The notes beneath the pieces were generated by a model. The model was not told where the DNA came from, ran no database searches, and saw only the letters and a list, made by a program, of their open reading frames with translations. 64,000 nt of DNA. Origin: LMUY01 sp965199165. GTDB taxonomy: Bacteria > Pseudomonadota > Alphaproteobacteria > Acetobacterales > Acetobacteraceae. The position numbers and the translations under genes were made by a program. Position 1 is the stretch's first letter; the number at the start of each line of letters is the position of its first letter. The stretch spans positions 186,001 through 250,000 of the forward strand of contig OZ240681.1 of NCBI GenBank assembly GCA_965199165.1, in the 5' to 3' direction. Below, piece after piece: positions 1-8,822 of the stretch.

Positions 1-192
1 GGTGACGTGCGCCACCCCCATGCGGCGGGCGATGTCCACCGTGCGCGCTTCCCCGCCCGAGGCCAGCAGGTCGGCAATGAGTTCGGCATAGTCCTCGAGC
101 AGGATGGCAGAACGCGCCTGGCGCGCGCGGTCGAACCGATGCGCCTGCGCAGGCTCCTGCGGCATCGTGGCCCCGGACGGCTTCATCGGCAT
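1..192 (-). CDS. mntR: Manganese-responsive regulator MntR, N-terminal part (runs off the window)
   Basis: The first 64 codons are visible, reading leftwards from an ATG at 192. A short tail is followed by the segment LLEDYAELIADLLASGGEAR and then VDIARRMGVAHVT. This matches the start of the DtxR/MntR winged-helix domain (E. coli MntR has a very similar stretch beginning DDYVELISDL). MntR binds Mn(II) and represses manganese uptake. It is divergent from mntH with a 192-bp gap that holds an inverted repeat resembling the MntR box, which supports direct control of mntH. Metal ligands and the dimerisation domain lie outside the window. The call rests on this helix-turn-helix region and on the neighbour. 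Confidence 0.88.
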   Translation of the reverse strand, partial: MPMKPSGATMPQEPAQAHRFDRARQARSAILLEDYAELIADLLASGGEARTVDIARRMGVAHVT

Positions 193-346
193 GCAACCCC
201 CCGCCCCCACGCCTGACCCGGCGCAGGCCCCGAACAGCCAGGCGCCCCGACACTTCTCGGGGCAGGCAGCGCGTGATGCACGGCACGGTGATGCCCCGGC
301 CGTCTTGGGCGGTCAACGCCGCACTTGTAAGCCCGGGCAATGCCCC

Positions 347-360
347 GTAGCTAGGGCTAC
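347..360. promoter_or_regulatory. Putative MntR operator (inverted repeat) upstream of mntH
   Basis: A perfect 5-bp inverted repeat, GTAGC-TAGG-GCTAC, lies 24 bp before the mntH start. The core of the enterobacterial MntR box has the same geometry (TAGC, four bases, GCTA). Given the divergent mntR gene this is the likely site for manganese-dependent repression. No clear -35/-10 pair could be assigned around it. Confidence 0.6.
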
Positions 361-384
361 ACTTCTAAGCCAAGGTGGGATGGA

Positions 385-1695
385 TTGCCTGAGGCACGCT
401 TGAACGCTTCCCTGACGGACCGGACGACGCTGGCGATCCGGGAGACCTTGGCCGGGCGCAGGCGCGGCCCGCTGGCCGCCCTCTCCATCGCCGGGCCGGC
501 CTTCATCTGCTCGGTCGCGTATATGGACCCCGGCAACTTCGCGACGAACATCCAGGCCGGCGCGCGCTACAACTACGCCCTGCTATGGGTCGTCCTGTTG
601 GCGAATGCGGTCGCGATGCTGTTCCAGGCGCTGTCCGCCAAGCTCGGCATCGTCACCAACCGCAACCTGGCCGAGCTCTGCCGGCTGCACTTCCCGCGGC
701 CGGTGGTGTGGGGCATGTGGGCCGGCAGCGAGGTCGCGGCCATGGCCACGGACCTCGCGGAGTTCCTGGGTGGCGCGATCGGCCTGTCCATCCTGCTCGG
801 GCTGCCGCTGCTCTGGGGGATGGTCATCACGGCGGCCATCGCCTACGGCATCCTGGCGTTCCAGCGCGGCGGCTTCCGACCGCTCGAGCTGATCATCGGC
901 GGCTTGGTCGGGCTGATCAGCCTCAGCTACCTGGTGGAGATGGTCCTGACGCCGCCCGATTGGCGGGCTGCCGCGCTGGGCACAGCGCTGCCCCGGCTGC
1001 CCGACGGGGCCGCGTTGACCTTGGCGACCGGGATGATCGGCGCCACGGTCATGCCACACGCGATCTACCTGCATTCGAGCTTGACGCAGAACCGTGCCCC
1101 CGCGCGCAACGACGTCGAACGGCGGCAGTTGCTGCGGTATTCCACCGTAGAGGTGGTGGTGGCGCTGACGCTGGCCGGGCTGGTGAACATGGCCATGGTG
1201 ATGATGGCGGCCGCGGCCTTCCACAACGGCCACGCCGATGTGGCCGAGATCGAAACCGCCTATCGCACGCTGGTCCCGCTGTTCGGCGGCGCCGCTGCGG
1301 GCGTGTTCATGCTGTCGCTGGTGGCCTCGGGCCTGTCCAGTTCCGCCGTGGGCACGATGGCGGGCCAGGTGATCATGCAGGGCTTCGTCGGGTTCCGCAT
1401 CCCGATCTGGCTGCGCCGCCTGGTGACCATGGTGCCGGCCTTCGCCGTGGTCGCCTGGGGAGTGGACGCCACGCAGGCGCTGGTGCTGAGCCAGGTGGTG
1501 CTGAGCCTGATGCTGCCGATTCCGCTGGTGGCGCTGCTGGTGCTGATGCGCCGCCCGGCCCTGATGGGTCGCTTCGTCAACGGCCGACTCACCCGCGCGA
1601 CGGCGATGCTGGCAACGATGCTGGTGCTGGCCCTCAACCTGGTGCTGGTGCTGCAGACGCTGGGCGTCGCCATACCGGGCCTGGACGCCGGGTGA
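385..1695 (+). CDS. mntH: Nramp-family manganese/divalent metal:H+ symporter MntH
   Basis: This 436-residue inner-membrane transporter imports Mn(II), and possibly Fe(II), with protons. The Nramp signature DPGNFATNIQAGA lies near residues 48-60 in the first membrane helix, and the conserved MPHAIYLHSS of helix 6 is near residue 225. About eleven hydrophobic segments follow the family pattern and the length is typical. No ATG is in frame near the start. The TTG at 385 follows the purine-rich AAGGTGGGA at 372-380 and gives the family-like N-terminus. The ATG at 380 is in another frame and stops after seven codons. It lies divergent from mntR with a probable MntR operator between them. Confidence 0.93.
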   Translation: MPEARLNASLTDRTTLAIRETLAGRRRGPLAALSIAGPAFICSVAYMDPGNFATNIQAGARYNYALLWVVLLANAVAMLFQALSAKLGIVTNRNLAELCRLHFPRPVVWGMWAGSEVAAMATDLAEFLGGAIGLSILLGLPLLWGMVITAAIAYGILAFQRGGFRPLELIIGGLVGLISLSYLVEMVLTPPDWRAAALGTALPRLPDGAALTLATGMIGATVMPHAIYLHSSLTQNRAPARNDVERRQLLRYSTVEVVVALTLAGLVNMAMVMMAAAAFHNGHADVAEIETAYRTLVPLFGGAAAGVFMLSLVASGLSSSAVGTMAGQVIMQGFVGFRIPIWLRRLVTMVPAFAVVAWGVDATQALVLSQVVLSLMLPIPLVALLVLMRRPALMGRFVNGRLTRATAMLATMLVLALNLVLVLQTLGVAIPGLDAG

Positions 1696-1752
1696 CGAGG
1701 TCGCGGCAAGGCTTTGCAAAACGGCCGTCTGGACGCTACAGCTTCCGGGCAC

Positions 1753-1843
<91 letters not shown>

Positions 1844-1872
1844 TGCCGTCCCTACCGCGAGTCGTGTCCCCG

Positions 1873-1990
1873 GACGTGGTGTAGGAGCGGTGGGTAAGTC
1901 GCCTGCCGGAGCGACCGCCGAGAGTCTGGCGTAGGCAGGCGACTTATCCGCCGCGGTGATCACCGTGGCGGTGCTGGGTAGGGTTGGGTT
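1873..1990. repeat. Palindromic repeat, copy A (adjacent to an IS256 remnant)
   Basis: This is one of three related segments of about 118 bp (others at 23167-23285 and 48750-48867, both inverted relative to this one). It begins near TGTAGGAGCGGTGGGTAAGT, contains a long hairpin (AAGTCGCCTGCC ... GGCAGGCGACTT) and ends near GGGTAGGGTTGGGTT. Copies A and C lie immediately before IS256-type transposase starts. Copy B has no transposase. Confidence 0.75.
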
Positions 1991-2025
1991 GCAAGCGCAA
2001 CTCTGACCCAAGGATCACCACCACG

Positions 2026-2512
2026 ATGACCGACGACAAGATCGCCCTTCGCGAGCTGCTGGAGAAGGGCTCCGACGCAACGTTCCTGCGCGAGATGATC
2101 GGCTTTGCCGCTGAGCGGCTGATGGCGCTGGAGACCGAGACGCTGTGCGGGGCTGCCCCTGGCGAGCGCATTGAGGGCCGCACCAACCAGCGCAATGGCT
2201 ACCGCGATCGGGGATTGGCAGACCCGCGCCGGTAGCGTCGAACTGCGCATCCCCAAGGTGCGCCACGGCAGTTACTTCCCGGGCTTCCTCAAGCCGCGCC
2301 GCATGGCCGAGAAGGCCCTGACCGCCGTCATCCAGGAAGCCTACATCCAAGGCATCTCGACCCGGTCGATCGACGCCCTGGTCAAGGCGCTCGGCATGGA
2401 CGGCATCAGCAAGAGCCAGGTGTCCCGGCTGTGCGGCGAGATCGACGAGCGGGTGGGCGCCTTCCTGACCCGGCCGATCGAAGGCGACTGGCCGTATGTT
2501 TGGCTGGACGCC
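2026..2512 (+). pseudogene. IS256-family transposase remnant (frameshifted, 3' truncated)
   Basis: From the ATG at 2026 the product is nearly identical to the intact transposase at 47510-48709: it opens MTDDKIALRELLEKGSDATF, and near residue 120 has the shared block GISKSQVSRLCG. A G run at 2210-2213 has four bases where the intact copy has three, shifting the frame after NGYRDR. The similarity stops after the residues WPYVWLDA at about 2512, so the rest of the DDE catalytic domain is missing. The downstream open frame to 2812 is unrelated. This is a dead fragment produced by deletion or recombination. Confidence 0.88.
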
Positions 2513-3147
2513 TCAAGGCCGGTCTGGTCCGCCTTGCCGCGCGAACCTCGGCGGCCCTTCTCCAAGGAGCCGCAGGCGGACGCCCACGAGGCGCTGCACC
2601 CGAGCGTCGCCGGCCGCGCCCGCGACGGGGCGCAGCCGAGGCCGAGGCCCTACACGCTCGCCGCCGGGCTGCGCGGAGGGCGCCAGGGCGAGCTGCTGGA
2701 GCCGGAGGGCCGCCTGCGTTGGCTGGCTGCCGTCGCGCGCGCCGAACCTGCGCAGCCCGCGGCCGACGGCGTCCTGGCGCGGCTACGGGAGAGGCTCGAC
2801 CAACTCCTCTGAAGGTACGTCCGAACCGGGCTCCACGGCGACGGCATACGCCGACCTCTCCCCGCGCTGGCGTGGAAGCAGGCGGGGGGCAGGTTCGCCG
2901 TCAGCCACCTCCCGCCTCCGCTATGAGGATCGGTGCAAGGTAGCCCCGGATGGCGCCGCGCGGCTCCGGCAGGCCTCCTGCGCGCGCGGCCTGCGCTGAG
3001 GTCGCGATCAGCGGCGAGCCGGGCGCCCGCGCGGGGAGCCTGTCAGCCGAGCAACGTCATCCGCTGGCCTGACAGATCGCAGTGCCTGCCGCTTGCGGCA
3101 GCCAGCCGCCGGCGGACCAGCGTTCCAGGTATTCCATGGCCATTGGG
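2513..3147. other. Stretch without a convincing gene
   Basis: The frame of the IS256 remnant stays open to 2812 with an unrelated tail ending RLRERLDQLL. It could be the 3' end of another gene joined by deletion, but nothing identifies it. From 2813 to 3147 all frames are short or of implausible composition. No RNA gene or clear repeat was seen. Confidence 0.4.
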
Positions 3148-3453
3148 CTATCCCGCTCCCTGCGCCTTGCGCACCCCGTCCAGCACCGCCTCGTGCGTCG
3201 CCAGGATCCGCCGCAGCGTGGGCTTTCCCTTGTCGCTCGCCTGGGCGATACCCTCGTGCATCTCCTCGATCCCGATCGTCATCTGCTCGGCCAAGCCGTC
3301 CAGCCGCTCCTGGAGCTGCTCGCCGTCGCCCTTGAGCTCGGCCGCCCAGATCGCCAGGACGCGAGAGAGCTCGGCGGCCGCGCGGTCGGGTGGGACGCCC
3401 GCTTGCAGGAGCTTGACGAGGAGGGCCAGGTCGGCGGCAGGGGAGCGGGGCAT
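3148..3453 (-). CDS. Small hypothetical protein, helical
   Basis: The 101-residue product starts MPRSPAADLALLVKLLQAGV. It is rich in Ala, Leu, Glu and Gln with regular heptad-like spacing (residues 36-80, QLQERLDGLAEQM), suggesting a mostly helical, perhaps coiled-coil protein. It has no signal peptide or membrane segment. Composition and third-position GC fit a real coding region, but I do not recognise the family. It stands alone between the IS256 remnant and the membrane protein gene at 3524-3934. Confidence 0.5.
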   Translation of the reverse strand: MPRSPAADLALLVKLLQAGVPPDRAAAELSRVLAIWAAELKGDGEQLQERLDGLAEQMTIGIEEMHEGIAQASDKGKPTLRRILATHEAVLDGVRKAQGAG

Positions 3454-3523
3454 GCGCTCGAACGTAGGTAGGTGGGCCGTCGGTGGCTAGGCGAGCCGGC
3501 AGTGCTCCGAGGTCGATCGGAAA

Positions 3524-3934
3524 TCACCTGAAGTCCCGGGTCGGCACCTTGATCCCCGACCCGATCCGCAGGTCCGGTATGTAGATACCGCGCACCGGCC
3601 TGCCACCAGGACCGGCGCCGGGGCCGTGCTCCGGGACGCTCGCCGCCGGATCAAAATTTGCTCACGCGGCAGCTTCCTGGGGCCCGTGACGCAGCAGAGC
3701 ACGCTGAACCAGTATCGTGAGGCTCGCCGCCGCGAACGATACCCCAACTGAAAACAGGAGGGCGAGTGCCAACCGGCTTGGCTGTTCCGCCCATAGACGA
3801 GTCATTTCGGCGCCCACTACGACGGGATTGTCGCGGACGGCGGCTCCCAAGCCGGCAAGGTCGTCGAAGAACGGGAGTACAGCGGTAGCCAGCAATAGCC
3901 AAGTCAACAAGAAAAACTCTGCCCGCGTCCGCAA
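3524..3934 (-). pseudogene. Two-helix membrane protein with conserved tail, split by an in-frame TGA
   Basis: From the ATG at 3934 the product has two membrane segments (FFLLTWLLLATAVLPFF near residue 7, and ALALLFSVGVSFAAASLTIL near residue 56). It ends at TGA 3662-3664 after 90 residues. The same frame continues past the stop for 45 codons and ends in YIPDLRIGSGIKVPTRDFR. That tail is nearly identical to the end of the small ORF at 6477-6686, where it is joined in frame to the equivalent of the second helix. The parent protein was therefore probably about 135 residues and this copy carries a nonsense mutation. Function unknown. Confidence 0.55.
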
Positions 3935-4322
3935 TACCCGCGAGGATGATCAGTCGGGTCGGTGCACCCCATCGCGAAGCGCCCAGGAGCACGGCGTGAG
4001 GTCGCCCGCTGTGATCCGGACCATGCTGACGCGTTTGTTTCCCGACGGCGTGCCGGCCCGAAGGTCCGAGGCAACGAATGGCCGAGCCACGATGACGCAC
4101 GTGGTCGACCGCGACGCCTCCCTGCACGGTTCGCCCGACCCCGTGTGAGCCGCGGCAAGGCGGAGCATTCGCGCTGTCGATTTCGGCAAGTGCCGAGATG
4201 GACAACTTCCGCGGCCTCCTCGGTCCGCGGCATGCCTGCCCTCCCCGCGTCCGGACCTGTCCGAGCAGCGATGGCCGGCGTAACCTCGAACCTACAGACT
4301 CTCTGGGAACGGTCGCACCGCG
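3935..4322. other. Stretch without a convincing gene
   Basis: Open frames exist on both strands, but all are Arg/Pro/Ala-rich shadows with no recognisable domain. No tRNA, hairpin array or IS end was recognised. A promoter for the lysozyme-like gene could lie here, but no clear hexamers were found. Confidence 0.4.
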
Positions 4323-5101
4323 GTGGAGGAAGGGATCGATGGCGCATCTGCCCGTACGCGGCGTGCACCCGAGTGGCCGGAGGCCCGCCGCCGCTGTCGC
4401 CGCGGTCGGGTCGGCCTGCTCGTCGTTGACGGCTTCAAGGTCGACGCGGTAACGCGCACCGACTTCAACCCCTCGCAGCTGGGCTACGTGTTCGTCCACA
4501 ACGAGGAGGGGCTGGCCCCACAGCTCTACTGGCCCGGCAACGCGGAGAGCGGCGTGACGGTCGGCGCCGGCTACGACATGGGGGCCGGTCGGCGGACCAA
4601 GTGAAGTCCGACTTGCAGGCCGTCGGGGTTCCTGACCAAGCGGTGGACGAGACGCTGAATGCTGCCCGTCTTCTAGGTCCCGACGCTGGGAGCTTCGTCA
4701 AGCGCCACAAACAGGCGCTCAACCTTACCCTCCCGCAGCAGCAGGCCCTGTTCGACTTGGTGGTTCCCAGCTACTCGGCGCTGGTCCACGACACGCTGCC
4801 GAAATCCTTGCAGCCGAGGCTGCTGCAGCACGAGTTCGACGCGCTGCTGTCGCTGGCCTGGAACACCCGCCGCTACGGCCACTACACCTTCAACGAGGCC
4901 GTCGGCCGATCGGACATGGTCGGCGCGGACCCTGCCATCAAGGCGCTGACCGGAGGCGGCCCTGGCATCGCCGCGCGCCGGGTGCGGGAGGCGACGCTGC
5001 TCACCAACGCGACCTACATGATCAAGCCGCTGAAGCGGCGGGACATCGACATGGACCTCTTCGACGACGACGCTCCGGCGAATGGGCGCAGCCATGGATA
5101 G
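4323..5101 (+). pseudogene. Lysozyme-like (pesticin/T4-type muramidase) gene with a -1 frameshift
   Basis: Two frames join into one product. The first carries YVFVHNEEGLAPQLYWPG and then SGVTVGAGYDMG. The second continues GRSADQVKSDLQ and runs to the stop at 5101. The Glu of HNEEG followed by SGVTVGAGYD is the arrangement seen in pesticin-like and T4-type muramidases, which cleave peptidoglycan. The shift falls in the G run 4580-4584: one more G would restore GYDMGGRSADQV. The N-terminus is uncertain; GTG 4323 opens the frame but recognisable sequence begins near 4465. The end overlaps the next gene by 8 bp. It may be a decayed effector or phage endolysin. Confidence 0.62.
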
Positions 5102-5624
5102 GTTGCTGCGCGTGGGCATGCCCGTGGCATCGCTGGCCTGGCTGGCTGCCGCCGGGCCGCCGCCAGCCCTCAAACCGATACCTCCGTGGCTCGTCGGCAA
5201 CTGGGAGCCAGTCACGGTGTGGCAGGACAGGGACGTCAACTACCCGGTTCCGGAAGACCAGCCCAAGCGGTGGCTGGCTGCGGCGCATCTGGTCGTCACG
5301 GGAGACTCCCTGACCTTGGCGGAATATCGTTGCGCCGACGCGACCGTCACGCCGGCGCATGGGCGGCCGAGCGTTCCAATCAGGCTCGGCGCGTCCGCCA
5401 CCATCGCGAAGCTCGAGCTGCACATGAGCGACGCCCCACTCGACTACCTTACAGTCCGGTGCGCCCACCGACTGATGCGCCTCCGCGACGAAGGTCCGGG
5501 CTACGCCCATGATTTCGGCGAGCCGGTCGACTGGTACGTCATCGTCCACTCGCACGATGAGATCGACATGCCGTTCCTGAGCGGGTCCTACGTGCGGTTC
5601 CGCAAGGCCTCGCCGACAAGCTGA
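5094..5624 (+). CDS. Secreted protein coupled to the lysozyme-like gene (possible immunity partner)
   Basis: The 176-residue product starts MDRLLRVGMPVASLAWLAAA, a good Sec signal peptide, followed by a soluble domain with the segments PPWLVGNWEPVTVW and DWYVIVHSHDEIDMPFLSGSY. ATG 5094 overlaps the stop of the lysozyme-like gene (ATGGATAG), implying translational coupling. An ATG at 5082 is an alternative start. A periplasmic protein encoded right behind a peptidoglycan hydrolase fits the arrangement of effector-immunity pairs, but I recognise no immunity or inhibitor family, so that role is inference from position only. The gene is intact although its partner is frameshifted. Confidence 0.6.
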   Translation: MDRLLRVGMPVASLAWLAAAGPPPALKPIPPWLVGNWEPVTVWQDRDVNYPVPEDQPKRWLAAAHLVVTGDSLTLAEYRCADATVTPAHGRPSVPIRLGASATIAKLELHMSDAPLDYLTVRCAHRLMRLRDEGPGYAHDFGEPVDWYVIVHSHDEIDMPFLSGSYVRFRKASPTS

Positions 5625-5715
5625 CGCCAAGCAGCCCGCCCGAGCAGGCGGTTGTCCGTCCACTGGCCTCCTTCGCGGCACGTTCGACGGCGCGCCCGTG
5701 GGAGCACGCCAGCCG

Positions 5716-6299
5716 CTAAGGCTGGGACGCGCCTGCGCGATGTCTCTCGCCTGCGGCAGCGAGGGGATGCGCCAAGCGGCCGACGTGTTGCCCGATCGCG
5801 CGGCTGGCTTGCTCGGCTGACAGCCTTGTCACGTCCAGGACGAGCAGTTCGACGACCTCCGGCTTCCGGATCTCGTCAACTTCGAGGAAGCTGCGCAGCA
5901 GTCGGGGATGGGTCATCTTGCGACTGATGCGATCGTCGGCCTGCAGCCTCCGCTCGTTTTCGGCCGGCTCCGCTTCCAGCACCACCGGGATCAATGCCAC
6001 CTGGCGCCGGATCGCGAGGTCGACGACACGGTCCCACGCTTTCCGCTCGCGGGCGGAGCCGCGGCAGAGGGCGTTGGTCATGACGAAGGTTTCTCCCGCC
6101 GGCCTCGTCGCGAGGGCCTCGTAGGCAGCTTGCTGGACCTTGTCGTAGAGCTCCGACGGGGGTCGTCGAACCCGCAGCATACGATGGCGACGTCATGTAG
6201 CAGGTGGTTGTGGATGAAGCGGGCTGTCTGCTGTGCCGCCAGGACCCTGCCGATGGTGCGCTTGCCGCGGCCGGGCCACCCATTCAGGTGTACGATCAT
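5716..6299 (-). pseudogene. P-loop kinase-like protein, frameshifted
   Basis: From ATG 6299 the product begins MIVHLNGWPGRGKRTIGRVL, a Walker A motif (GxxGxGKR) directly at the N-terminus as in small P-loop kinases such as the TmrB or shikimate-kinase-like groups. The reading then shifts at a G run (6158-6162, five bases where six would keep frame) and continues in the next frame with SELYDKVQQAAYEAL and an Arg-rich lid-like region (DDRISRKMTHP). A single missing base explains the break. The substrate cannot be predicted. It lies alone, opposite in strand to the lysozyme-like pair. Confidence 0.6.
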
Positions 6300-6476
6300 C
6301 AGCCTGCCTCGTGTCACGATCCCAGTTGCCGCGAGCATACGGCTGGCGCGCGCCGGGGGAAAAGAAACGTTTCGTCAACGATGGGATCGAAATGGATTGA
6401 CTTCGCCGCTGACTGGATCGCCGCTGGCCCAAGTGGACCGCGGTCGCGTGAGGCTCACTTCGGGATCGCTTGAGGT

Positions 6477-6686
6477 TCACCTGAAGTCCCGCGTCGGCAC
6501 CTTGATCCCTGACCCGATCCGCAGGTCCGGCACGTAGATGTCCCGCCCCTTGCAACCGCCCGGCTCGGCGCCGGGCCCGTCCCGCGGGTCGCGCGCCGCC
6601 GGATGCGTCGCCCCGTCGCCGCGGCCGTGCTGGATGAGCCCGCGCAGCATGACTACGAGGGCGGCACTGGCGGGATCATGACGCAT
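6477..6686 (-). CDS. Small ORF with conserved C-terminal tail (paralogue of 3524-3934)
   Basis: The 69-residue product ends YVPDLRIGSGIKVPTRDFR, 18 of 19 residues identical to the tail of the broken gene at 3524-3934. The part before it (ALVVMLRGLIQHG) matches the end of that gene's second membrane helix, so this copy is probably truncated at its N-terminus. It lies just downstream, on the same strand, of the dead IS21 gene. No function is known to me for this tail. Confidence 0.45.
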   Translation of the reverse strand: MRHDPASAALVVMLRGLIQHGRGDGATHPAARDPRDGPGAEPGGCKGRDIYVPDLRIGSGIKVPTRDFR

Positions 6687-6715
6687 GGCGCACCTCCCCG
6701 GTCCCGCAGCGCGTC

Positions 6716-7917
6716 CTAGCGCCCGATATCGGCCCGCGGCTCCTGCGCCAGCACCAGGGCTTGCGGCGCGTCGATGACCGCGGTCGTGCTCTTGTTGTCC
6801 GTCAAGCGGTGCAGGAGGTTGAGGACGTGGGTCTTAGTGGCGACACCGTCCTCGAGAGCCAATTCCACGGCGCATAGGCTGACGGGCCGATTGGCAATGA
6901 GGCGGGCACGCTGTAGCGGTTGGTCTCGAAGTGCACGAGACAAGTCGGCGATACCCGCTTGGTGTGCTCGACGAAGCCATCGAACACCCGACCCACTGGC
7001 ATCAGGCTGGCCTGTTCCTCGGCGTGCACGGCGGCGACGCTTCCTGGCAGGACCCCATGTGTGAGCTCGCTCCAGCGCTCGACGCAGCGGGCCTCAAGCC
7101 AGGCGTTGAGCGTGGATAGGTCGGCAAAGGGCGGCATGGCCTGCCAGATCTGCCCACGCGCATCCTGCACGTCTTTTCGACCTGACCTTTCTCCCAGCCC
7201 GAAGCGGGGGGAGCAGAACGTGGGTTCAAACAGGTAGTGGCTCGCCATGGCAGCAAAGCGCGCGTTGACCTGCCGCGCCTTGCCCGAGCCGATGCGATCG
7301 ACCGCCGTCCGCATGTTGTCGAAGATGCCGCGGCGCGGCACGCCACCAAGAACGCGGAACGCCTCGGTCAGGGCATCGAACAGCATCTCGTGGGTTTGCA
7401 GCCGGTAGGCCCTGATCACGAAAGCACGGCTGTGCGCCAGCTTGGTGTGGGCCGCCTGCAGCTTGACCCGCTTGCCCGCCACCACCGCCCAGTCCTCGCT
7501 CCAGTCGAACTGGAACGCCTCGCCGGGCTGGAAGGCCAGAGGCACGAACACGCCCCGCCCAGTGGTCCGTTCGGCAATCTCCCGCCCCACCCGCCACTGA
7601 CGGATAAAGGCGGCGACCCGGGCATAGGAGCCGTCGTAGCCCAGGACGACCAGATCAGCGTGAAGCCGCCGCGCCGTTCGACGCGACTTGCGGCCTTTGG
7701 CCGCCTCGACCCGAAGCCACTCCGCCAGCTTGTCAGCATACGGGTCCAGGCGGCTTGGGCGCTCCGGCACCTTGAACCGCACTTCGACGGTATTGGACCG
7801 TAGATATTTACGGATCGTGTTACGCGATCACCCCGTCCGCCGCTCAAGCTCGCGGATGGGCATATGCTCCCGGTGGTGCCACCGGTGAATGACGCTCAAC
7901 AACTCCATGTCGATCAC
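6716..7917 (-). pseudogene. istA: IS21-family transposase IstA, inactivated
   Basis: IstA is the DDE transposase of IS21 elements. Reading from GTG 7917 the N-terminus (MELLSVIHRWHHREHMPI) is followed by an in-frame TGA at 7828-7830 where a Trp codon is expected (RRTG-stop-SRNTIRKYL). The core domain is recognisable (FQFDWSEDW, then GVPRRGIFDNM). Two compensating homopolymer indels (C run opposite 7206-7211 and A run opposite 7174-7177) garble the GWEKGQVEK motif. After SVPAS about 100 residues are missing and the frame shifts into the normal IstA end (ALEDGVATKTHVLNLLHRL ... QEPRADIGR). No istB follows, so the element cannot move by itself. Confidence 0.88.
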
Positions 7918-7951
7918 TCCGATAACCCCGACGATGCCGTCAGGGACGTGG

Positions 7952-8008
7952 TCAGACACGGGTCAGTTCACAGTGAAAACTCTGACCCTTCCCGGGTCAG
8001 TTCTCAAC
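7952..8008. repeat. Terminal repeat region of the IS21 remnant
   Basis: Two direct copies of GGGTCAGTTC (7960-7969 and 7994-8003) with an inverted TCTGACCC (7981-7988) between them lie just upstream of istA. IS21 elements carry multiple short terminal repeats of this kind, so this is probably the surviving element end. The exact boundary and target duplication are not resolved. Confidence 0.5.
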
Positions 8009-8021
8009 GCAACTCAACAGC

Positions 8022-8155
8022 AGGGCTTAGAGTTGGAAGACGAGTGGACGATCTTCAACAAGGTCCCACCTGGCGGGATCGTGAAAGTCATCCCAGCGAC
8101 TCAGGTCGCTCCGCTTCGTGTCGATGACCGTGGGCTTCTCACCTTGGGACGATAG
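8022..8155 (+). pseudogene. 3' fragment of an unknown gene cut by the IS21 end
   Basis: The frame ending at 8155 reads LELEDEWTIFNKVPPGG and then VKVIPATQVAPLRV, with balanced composition unlike the surrounding shadows. No start is evident and the frame begins at the IS21 end, so this is probably the C-terminus of a gene interrupted by that element. It is followed after 5 bp by the next ORF. I do not recognise the family. Confidence 0.4.
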
Positions 8156-8160
8156 CCGGG

Positions 8161-8673
8161 ATGAACAACGCAACGCGCGTAAGGTTGGCGAAGATGGAGC
8201 CGCTAGGGGTTCAACGCCTGCGCGTGTTGGACTGCATCGGCGGCAACGACGTGCGTGGGGCCAATCGCTTTGAGCCGGAGGCGGGGGCGGACGTCTTCGA
8301 CGCCTTCCGCAGGTTCGTAGCCGCGACCGCGCCACTCTGGGAGGACGAGACTGATCCCATACATGTGTCGACTATGGCGGCGGCGCACCTTCTCCTGGGC
8401 GACATCGCCTCCGGTGACGTGATCGTCGATCTTCTGCCAGAGCGACCTTACAAGCTGGATCATGGAGCAGGTCGGTGCCTGGTAGCAGCCGTCTATGCAT
8501 TGAAGAACACGTTGCCGCTACCTGCTGAGCTGAAGGACACCGATCGCTGGACCGCCGGTTCGCCTGAGCAAGCGGCCCTTCGTGGCTGGCTTGCCGCGCA
8601 TCGCGATCGTCTGCTCTGGCGTGAAGCAGAAGGAGACTATGTCCTTGCTGGCCAGCTAGGAGGAATGGTCTGA
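8161..8673 (+). CDS. Hypothetical protein, 170 residues
   Basis: The product starts MNNATRVRLAKMEPLGVQRL and has a mixed alpha/beta composition without signal peptide or membrane segment. Visible blocks include HVSTMAAAHLLLGDIASG and the Trp/Arg-rich end WLAAHRDRLLWREAEGDYVL. It starts 5 bp after the truncated gene at 8022-8155 and was probably its operon partner. That arrangement, a large-protein tail followed by a small cytoplasmic protein, recalls toxin-immunity loci, but there is no motif to support it. Family not recognised. Confidence 0.55.
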   Translation: MNNATRVRLAKMEPLGVQRLRVLDCIGGNDVRGANRFEPEAGADVFDAFRRFVAATAPLWEDETDPIHVSTMAAAHLLLGDIASGDVIVDLLPERPYKLDHGAGRCLVAAVYALKNTLPLPAELKDTDRWTAGSPEQAALRGWLAAHRDRLLWREAEGDYVLAGQLGGMV

Positions 8674-8822
8674 GGCTGACCGGAAAACCTTCAGGACAGT
8701 GCGACCGCCAAGGCATTGCAGTCGATTTGCGACCTCGACCTGTCCCAGTTGGAGGCAGCGAGCCGCCGAACGGGTTTGGGCGGACTAACTGCCAGCCCTC
8801 GCGCGGCCGCCCTTCGGGTGCG

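Noticed and set aside
583..1752. A long minus-strand frame opposite mntH
   Set aside because: It is the mirror of mntH codons and has a His/Gln/Arg-rich composition typical of an antisense shadow in high-GC DNA.
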